NCBI GenBank assembly: GCA_023473405.1
Contig: JAMCZD010000307.1
Location: 1 to 12,413, forward strand
Source of the DNA: Candidatus Omnitrophota bacterium
Lineage (GTDB): Bacteria > Verrucomicrobiota > Verrucomicrobiia > Limisphaerales > UBA1319
Length of the DNA: 12,413 nucleotides
Direction of reading: 5' to 3'
Shown here piece by piece: positions 8,245 to 12,413 of this stretch. The translations under genes and the position numbers were made by a program. Within the stretch, counting starts at the first letter, position 1; every line of letters starts with the position of its first letter. The notes beneath the pieces were generated by a model that was not told where the DNA came from, made no database searches, and worked only from the letters and a program-made list of their open reading frames with translations.

Positions 8245-8450
8245 TTTCTCAATGATCAATACGCGATGCGCGGCCCCGTCTCGTTGGGCAATTAGCCAGG
8301 CCTCCCCGTCCAATTGCGATAGGGAAGCCATTCCACCGGGCCCCAGCTATCTCCCCGACAAAATTGGTCAATAACCCCGGGGCGGCCATCGCCGTTGAGG
8401 TTGCCCCCAGGAAAGCGCGTCGAAAGATGTCTTTTGATGCCGCCAGTCGT

Positions 8451-9845
8451 TTAATCCACTTCCCAGCCGCTGCGGTACTTTTCCGTGAGGAAGGCATCGG
8501 CTTCGGGAGCGTTTGTGGCCTTCATATTGGGGGCGTCCCAAAGCAACTTCATGCCTGTGCGCAAGGCCACGTTGCCCAGCAGAATCAACTCAGTCAGTCG
8601 GGCCGAGTATCCGAAGTTGCCGCTAGCGGGCTTGCCGCCTTTGCAGGCGTCGAGCCAATCACGATGATGGCCCTTGGAGCGGGGAAGGTTCTTGGGCGGT
8701 TGCTGGTATTGCTCCATTTTTGACCGGGGAAGCAACCGCGGCGCTCCTCCCCAACCGCCGCACGTGATTATCCCTTTGTCGCCCATGAACAGAATTCCGT
8801 TCGCGCCGTCGCCAATCGGTTGGTCCGGGTCCAATCCATCGGGATGGGGTGGACGCAGGCCGCCATCGTACCAGGTTACTTTGACGGGGGGACGGTTTCC
8901 TTTGGCACCGAAGGTGAACCGGTAAATGGTGCAATAACAAGTGATTTCCGAGTCCACGCCGGGCGAGGTAGCCTCGACAGCTATCGGTGCATCCAAGTCC
9001 AAGGCCCAAAACGCCGGGTCAAGGTTGTGACAGGCCATATCGCCGATCCCGCCGGTGCCGAATGCCCACCATCCGCGCCAATTATGCGGCGCGTAAGCCG
9101 GGTGATAAGGGCGCGGCTCTCGAGGTCCCAGCCACAAATCCCAGTTGAATCCTTCCGGGACCAGCGGCTTCTCCAGCGGACGCCCCTTGCCAACCGCCCA
9201 TCGGCCAACATCGCTCCAGGCATAAACCGCCCGGACCGGCCCGATAGCGCCATCCCAAATCCACTCGCAAGTCTGGCGAATCCCCTCTCCGGAATGCCCC
9301 TGGTTACCCATCTGGGTTGCGACGCCGGTTTCTTTGGCGACCTGGGCGACTTTGCGGGCCTCCCAAACGTTATGGGTCAGGGGTTTTTCACAATAAACGT
9401 GTTTACCCATCCGCATGGCCCTGACGCTTACCACCGCGTGGACATGGTCCGGTGTGGCGCACAGGATCGCGTCGATGTCCTTTTCCTTCTCGAGCATTAC
9501 CCGGAAATCCTCGTATTCGGCGCATCGGAAGTTGGGTGTCTTTTGAGAATAGTGCTTTTCCACCTCGTCTTTGACTGGCTTTCGTCCTGCCATGCCCCCG
9601 TAATAGAATCCGCTGTAATCGCATTGCTCGCGCGGATCGCAAACGGCGATGATCCGCGCATCCGCCTCATTGAACAGGGCGCGGACATTGGTCCGGCCTT
9701 GGCCACCGGTGCCGACGACAGCGATGTTCACCTTTTCACTCGGCGCAACGAACCGCGTCCCGCCAAGCACGTGGCGAGGGACAACCGTGAACGCGGTCAC
9801 CGTGGTTGCGGCAGCCCCAATGAATTTGCGCCGATTTATTTTCAT
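8451..9845 (-). CDS. Gfo/Idh/MocA family oxidoreductase with Tat signal
   Basis: This is a 464-residue NAD(P)-dependent oxidoreductase; family members oxidise or reduce sugars, inositols and related polyols. The start at ATG 9845 gives a twin-arginine signal (RRKFIG, residues 5-10) followed by a hydrophobic stretch to 'VVPRHVLGG'. Export of the folded, cofactor-loaded protein is therefore likely. The Rossmann motif GTGGQG is at 45-50, the family EKP motif at 153-155 and the catalytic-type segment GTGGIGDMACHNLD at 263-276. Other in-frame starts are ATG 9866 and ATG 9881; the latter has a better ribosome-binding site (GAGGG, 9889-9893, spacing 7) but adds 12 residues before the usual 'MKINRRKF' beginning. 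The substrate cannot be told from sequence. The gene stands alone, divergent from trpD. Confidence 0.93.
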   Translation of the reverse strand: MKINRRKFIGAAATTVTAFTVVPRHVLGGTRFVAPSEKVNIAVVGTGGQGRTNVRALFNEADARIIAVCDPREQCDYSGFYYGGMAGRKPVKDEVEKHYSQKTPNFRCAEYEDFRVMLEKEKDIDAILCATPDHVHAVVSVRAMRMGKHVYCEKPLTHNVWEARKVAQVAKETGVATQMGNQGHSGEGIRQTCEWIWDGAIGPVRAVYAWSDVGRWAVGKGRPLEKPLVPEGFNWDLWLGPREPRPYHPAYAPHNWRGWWAFGTGGIGDMACHNLDPAFWALDLDAPIAVEATSPGVDSEITCYCTIYRFTFGAKGNRPPVKVTWYDGGLRPPHPDGLDPDQPIGDGANGILFMGDKGIITCGGWGGAPRLLPRSKMEQYQQPPKNLPRSKGHHRDWLDACKGGKPASGNFGYSARLTELILLGNVALRTGMKLLWDAPNMKATNAPEADAFLTEKYRSGWEVD

Positions 9846-9878
9846 GTTGGTCTCTTTGGTACTCATAATGGCAGTCTG

Positions 9879-9899
9879 CATTGTGAAGCCCTCACAATG
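9879..9899. promoter_or_regulatory. 21-bp inverted repeat upstream of the oxidoreductase start
   Basis: CATTGTGA (9879-9886) and TCACAATG (9892-9899) are perfect inverted arms around AGCCC. This is the typical size and symmetry of a dimeric repressor site, and it ends 33 bases upstream of ATG 9845. The core TGTGA-N5-TCACA resembles a CRP half-site pair but is one base too short. In RNA it could also form an 8-bp hairpin holding the alternative start ATG 9881 in its stem. Operator and RNA hairpin are both possible. Confidence 0.5.
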
Positions 9900-9955
9900 C
9901 GACGCTGTCCGGCTGCACTCAAGGGAAAAAGCCCGGCAGCGGGGAACGGGGATTG

Positions 9956-9996
9956 ACCTTGAGCACGGTGACAAGCATTGCCACCTTGAACCACGG
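9956..9996. repeat. Imperfect direct repeat in the divergent promoter region
   Basis: ACCTTGAGCACGG (9956-9968) recurs as ACCTTGAACCACGG (9983-9996), 27 bases apart start to start, in the short region between the divergent oxidoreductase and trpD genes. Two binding sites about two and a half helical turns apart would fit, but chance is not excluded. Confidence 0.3.
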
Positions 9997-10029
9997 CGCG
10001 GAAATTCTCCCTTCCCTAACTGATTCGCT

Positions 10030-11088
10030 GTGGAATATGATTTGGGCGTGTTGAGATTCTTGACCGATCAAGCCACCCGTGGCACCGCCTTGTCCAGCGA
10101 GCAAGTAGCGGTGGCGGTGGCGAATTTGGTTCAGGAAACCGTTCCAGCGGAGACCAAGGCGGATTTTCTAGGCGCTTTGGCCCGCAAAGGTGAGACGGTG
10201 GAAGAGATCGCGGCGTTTGCGCGGGAGTTACGTGACAAATCCATCTCTCCACCTATTGCCGCCGAGGTGCGGTCGCGGCAGATTTTGGACGTCTGCGGCA
10301 CCGGCGGCGACCGATTGAACACCTTTAACATATCGACCACAACGGCCTTGATTTTGGCGTCGGCCGAAGTCCCAGTGGCCAAGCATGGCAATCGCGCCAT
10401 CACATCCCAAGCCGGCAGCGCCGATGTGCTCGAAGCCCTCGGGGTGCCGACCAATCTATCGCCGGAGGAGGCGGCGCGGTCCTTGCTCGAGCACAGTTTT
10501 GCCTTCTTCTTCGCCCCCCAATACCATCCCTGTTTCAAACATATCGCCCCGGCGCGCCGCATCTGCGCGGAGCGCGGCCAACGCACCATTTTCAACTTTC
10601 TCGGTCCGTTGCTGAATCCGGCTCGTCCCTCCGCGCAACTGGTTGGCGTACCCAATGCCGGCTTGTGTGAACCGCTGGCGCGCGTCCTGCAGACTCTAGG
10701 CGTGCGCCGTGGCATGGTGGTATGCGGGCAGTTCGGCGAAAGCTGCCTGGACGAGCTGTCAACCATGGGCGAGAACACTCTGGCGGAGTTCTACCAGGAA
10801 CACGGATTCGCGGTCACAACCACCTTGTTCAACTCGCCGTGTTTTCAGCCGGCCACATTGCACGACCTGGCCGGCGGCGATCGTTACGCCAATGCAAAAA
10901 TCGTGCGGCAATTGCTCGATGGCCAGGACCGCGGTCCGAAACGCGACGCCGTTTTGCTCAATTCCGGCGCGGCGCTGTTCGTGGCGGGAAAGGCACGAAC
11001 TATACAGGATGGCTGGCAGTTTGCAGTCGAACTGATCGACGGCGGCAAGGCGATTGCCAAGCTGCGGGAGTTGGTTTTGGACCGCTGA
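10030..11088 (+). CDS. trpD: Anthranilate phosphoribosyltransferase
   Basis: The enzyme joins anthranilate to PRPP, releasing pyrophosphate, in the second step of tryptophan synthesis in the cytoplasm. The 352 residues match the usual length of about 340-350. An N-terminal helical domain is followed by CGTGGD (89-94), NISTTTA (100-106), KHGNRAITS (118-126), GSADVLEALG (129-138), HPCFKHIAPAR (166-176) and RTIFNFLGPL (185-194). A C-terminal DE pair (241-242) sits at the place of the family's Mg-PRPP acidic residues. GTG 10030 is the longest start; GTG 10048 gives 'MLRFLTDQ', closer to family beginnings, and neither has a good ribosome-binding site. Eight residues lie between Arg176 and Arg185, where the archetype, as I recall it, has about five. 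No other trp gene is in view, so this is a detached trp gene. It is divergent from the oxidoreductase and convergent with the remnants that follow. Confidence 0.93.
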   Translation: MEYDLGVLRFLTDQATRGTALSSEQVAVAVANLVQETVPAETKADFLGALARKGETVEEIAAFARELRDKSISPPIAAEVRSRQILDVCGTGGDRLNTFNISTTTALILASAEVPVAKHGNRAITSQAGSADVLEALGVPTNLSPEEAARSLLEHSFAFFFAPQYHPCFKHIAPARRICAERGQRTIFNFLGPLLNPARPSAQLVGVPNAGLCEPLARVLQTLGVRRGMVVCGQFGESCLDELSTMGENTLAEFYQEHGFAVTTTLFNSPCFQPATLHDLAGGDRYANAKIVRQLLDGQDRGPKRDAVLLNSGAALFVAGKARTIQDGWQFAVELIDGGKAIAKLRELVLDR

Positions 11089-11149
11089 AAGGCGCGAGCA
11101 AGGTGAGGGGCGAAGGGGAATCGGCTCACGCTCTGGGAACAAGCTTTAT

Positions 11150-11317
11150 TCATTTGCCTTTATTCGCCTCGCCCGGGGTGGGGTCCATGACGCCCCAGGC
11201 ATCCGCATTGGCGGGCGAACGCCCATATGAACGGTCGGTTTGTTGGGCGCCAAAGGCGATCGAGTCGAGGACCGCGTTCAGGTTCGCGTCGGTGTCGATC
11301 AGCCCTCTCTCCAATCG
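11150..11317 (-). pseudogene. Lamin-tail (LTD) domain C-terminal remnant
   Basis: Fifty-five codons in the frame directly after the CotH remnant's stop. They read as the last part of an LTD domain: 'GLIDTDANLNAVLDSIAFG', then QQTDRSYGRSP and the terminal DPTPGEANKGK before TGA (11150-11152). LTD tails in secreted bacterial proteins typically end in this way (…FG.Q..D.S.GR…PTPG.AN). No start codon and no N-terminal part of the domain is present, so this is a fragment. An 8-bp direct repeat CTTTATTC (11144-11151 and 11158-11165) overlaps the stop. The domain identity is fairly sure from the pattern. Whether it was once fused to the CotH gene or belonged to a separate gene is not. Confidence 0.65.
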
Positions 11318-11857
11318 TCACTGCCCCGCTTTCTTCACCTCGGCGTGGTCCAGCAAAAACGCGCGCCGCTTCTCGGCGAAGGCTTTAAGGCTCGAGGTTT
11401 GCCGACCGCCGGAGTTGGCCACTGCGGCGGCATTGTCCTCCAAGCTGCTTAGAAACGCCTCGGTCGAGTGGAGTTTGCGCGTGTCCGCTTTCACCTCGCC
11501 GGCGATGAGCGCCTGGTACTGCCGCGCCGAAGGACCGAGCCGGTTCCAATCCAGCCATTTCCCGGCGATATCGCGCATGTAGCCGACATAACGTGTCCGC
11601 AGCGAAGGCACGGCGAGCAACTTCGAGAGCAACGGCTTGTTAGCATCATTCGCCGCAACCAGCGGATCGAGGTTGACGCCGCCCCCGCCGGGCCCTCCTG
11701 GACCGCGCCCGCCGCCCGGCCCCCCCATCCCGCCGGGCCCTCCGGGACCGGATCGAGCCCCGGGGGAGTTGGGTCGTGGCAGCGCGGCATTCAGTCCAGC
11801 GCGAAGGATCTGCTCGTTCAGGATACCGTTCTTGGCCGTGTCCCAGTCCCTAAACCA
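11318..11857 (-). pseudogene. CotH-type protein remnant lacking the kinase core
   Basis: An open frame of 179 codons between TAA 11858-11860 and TGA 11318-11320. It starts with an EF-hand-like segment WFRDWDTAKNGILNEQ with a degenerate calcium loop. A Gly-Pro-rich linker follows (11678-11749), then the C-terminal region typical of PVC CotH proteins: LDPLVAANDANKPL, YVGYMRDIAGKWLDW, VKADTRKL and FAEKRRAFLLDHAEVKK. Complete family members carry several hundred residues of CotH kinase core, including the W-D-x-N-E-type active segment; none of it is present here. No start codon exists before the linker; the only ATG (11728) lies inside it. A deletion between two Gly-Pro linker sequences plus loss of the 5' end explains this best. 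A small functional product from ATG 11728 (136 residues) is possible but unlikely. Confidence 0.7.
11678..11749 (-). repeat. Gly-Pro-rich coding repeat, likely deletion site
   Basis: Twenty-four codons almost entirely Gly and Pro with single Arg and Met (GGPGGMGGPGGGRGPGGPGG pattern). It is very GC-rich and internally repetitive at DNA level. Such linkers occur at more than one place in CotH proteins of this group, which makes them natural sites for recombination that would remove what lies between. Confidence 0.6.
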
Positions 11858-11897
11858 TTATGGAACAGGGTGTGATTTATCCCACGGTCTAGGGACT
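11845..11897. repeat. 8-bp inverted repeat at the edge of the CotH remnant
   Basis: AGTCCCTA (11845-11852) and TAGGGACT (11890-11897) are perfect inverted arms 37 bases apart. The left arm lies inside the last coding part of the CotH remnant, the right arm just upstream of the kinase gene. Directly after it is the 10-bp palindrome AACCCGGGTT (11898-11907). The pair may mark an old rearrangement, or the palindrome may be a regulator site for the kinase gene; neither is shown. Confidence 0.35.
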
Positions 11898-11922
11898 AAC
11901 CCGGGTTCCGGATTGATACGCC

Positions 11923-12413
11923 ATGTTCCTCAAGTCCATTCGCTGGCGGTTGCAATTGTGGCAGGTCTTCCTGCTGGCTTGCATCCTGAGCGGCTTCGGC
12001 GTGACTGCTTACCAACTACATTGCAACAACCAACTCCGCCAGATCGGTGAGAAGCTCGAACGCCGCGTGGCCGCCCTCAACGGCGACCTGCGCCGGCCTC
12101 CTCCCTTTGGCCTGTCCCGCGGCCGCCTGCCGTTCGAGATATGGAATGAGCAGGGGACGAATCACGGCTCCCTCGATCCAATACCGGACCGCCCCCCGTT
12201 CAAACCCGACCTCGAACCTCCGCCGCCACGGCCTCCCGGACCGGATGCACGAGGGCCGCACGGCCACCCGGAGGACTTTTACGAGCCGCGCGGAATCCGT
12301 CTTTCGGCGCAGACCACCAGCCCGTTCGACGATCATGCGACAAACAGTTTCTTCTTCGCCATCTGGTCGCGCAGTGGCGCCTTGCTGAAAGCCTCCACAA
12401 CCAGCCGGGCCAA
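11923..12413 (+). CDS. Sensor histidine kinase, N-terminal part (cut by window edge)
   Basis: The frame is open for 163 codons plus two bases to the window end. It starts MFLKSIRWRLQLW, with a membrane helix at about residues 12-31, then a charged helical stretch (QLRQIGEKLERRVAAL). A Pro-rich segment follows (about 87-118) and then 'NSFFFAIWSRSGALLKAS' (141-158). This layout is what I recall for the periplasmic sensor part of two-component kinases in Verrucomicrobiota, often written 'FYYVIWLRDG…LARS'. The HAMP, HisKA and ATPase domains would lie beyond the edge, so the kinase call is inferred from the N-terminus only. ATG 11923 has no clear ribosome-binding site. No response regulator gene lies just upstream, where one is common; a CotH remnant is there instead. 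Confidence 0.7.
   Translation, partial: MFLKSIRWRLQLWQVFLLACILSGFGVTAYQLHCNNQLRQIGEKLERRVAALNGDLRRPPPFGLSRGRLPFEIWNEQGTNHGSLDPIPDRPPFKPDLEPPPPRPPGPDARGPHGHPEDFYEPRGIRLSAQTTSPFDDHATNSFFFAIWSRSGALLKASTTSRA

Larger units (their letters stand above)
7819..8450. other. 632-base intergenic region with repeats, a hairpin and gene debris
   Basis: No convincing gene is seen. It contains, from the operon outward: about 150 bases of leader upstream of ATG 7818 that could hold the operon promoter (no clear -35/-10 pair found); a segment with a 9-bp direct repeat around a small hairpin (8106-8142); an AGGAGG on the minus strand (8196-8201) with no credible gene after it; a perfect 11-bp hairpin (8211-8244); and a 200-base stretch after the oxidoreductase stop that may be decayed coding sequence. 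Confidence 0.6.

Noticed and set aside
8820..9956. 378-codon open frame on the plus strand
   Set aside because: Antisense to the oxidoreductase, which has clear motifs in its own frame; no recognisable domain or signal in the antisense product.
9846..9974. N-terminal extension of the oxidoreductase from TTG 9974
   Set aside because: It would put the twin-arginine motif almost 50 residues from the start and run through the divergent promoter region.
10131..10778. 215-codon open frame on the minus strand
   Set aside because: Antisense to trpD, whose motifs leave no doubt about the real frame.
10722..11582. 286-codon open frame on the plus strand
   Set aside because: Overlaps trpD in another frame and then runs antisense over the LTD and CotH remnants; the product changes character along its length and matches nothing.
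11637..12050. Pro-rich plus-strand open frame, collagen- or extensin-like
   Set aside because: The Pro runs are the antisense reading of the Gly-Pro linker of the CotH remnant, and the frame then continues out of frame into the kinase gene.

Overview
The gene families in this window suggest a free-living member of the Verrucomicrobiota (Pedosphaera/Limisphaera-like) or a close PVC relative. These are a giant secreted LamG/PA14/beta-propeller protein with a secreted partner, a Tat-signal Gfo/Idh/MocA oxidoreductase, a CotH-type protein with Gly-Pro linkers, a lamin-tail (LTD) remnant, and a sensor kinase starting with a 'RWRLQLW' transmembrane segment. The assignment rests on family resemblance from memory, because no rRNA or other marker is present.

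Left half (1-7818, minus strand): a two-gene operon for secreted proteins. The first gene (7818-5902) encodes a 638-residue protein with a signal peptide and no enzyme fold I recognise. Fifteen bases downstream, behind an AGGA ribosome-binding site, begins a giant gene (5886 to beyond base 1). It is open for all 1962 codons visible and is cut by the window edge. Its product has a signal peptide, four LamG-type domains, one PA14 domain, three fibronectin-III-like domains and a sevenfold repeat of about 62 residues that should form a seven-bladed beta-propeller. Two of the three FN3-like domains are split, with two LamG domains or a PA14 domain inserted at the equivalent loop. This operon is the best candidate for an undescribed system in the window.

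Middle (7819-10029): about 630 bases without a convincing gene, holding a perfect 11-bp hairpin, short repeats and possible gene debris. Then comes a Gfo/Idh/MocA oxidoreductase on the minus strand, with a 21-bp inverted repeat just upstream of its chosen start. The short divergent region before trpD also holds an imperfect direct repeat.

Right part (10030-12413): trpD (anthranilate phosphoribosyltransferase) on the plus strand, without other trp genes in view. Convergent to it lie the remains of secreted-protein genes on the minus strand: an LTD tail fragment and a CotH-like remnant whose kinase core appears to have been lost between two Gly-Pro-rich linkers. The plus-strand 5' part of a sensor histidine kinase gene then runs off the right edge.

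The genes probably do not form one pathway. The window mixes a secretion module, single metabolic genes and decayed secreted-protein genes.
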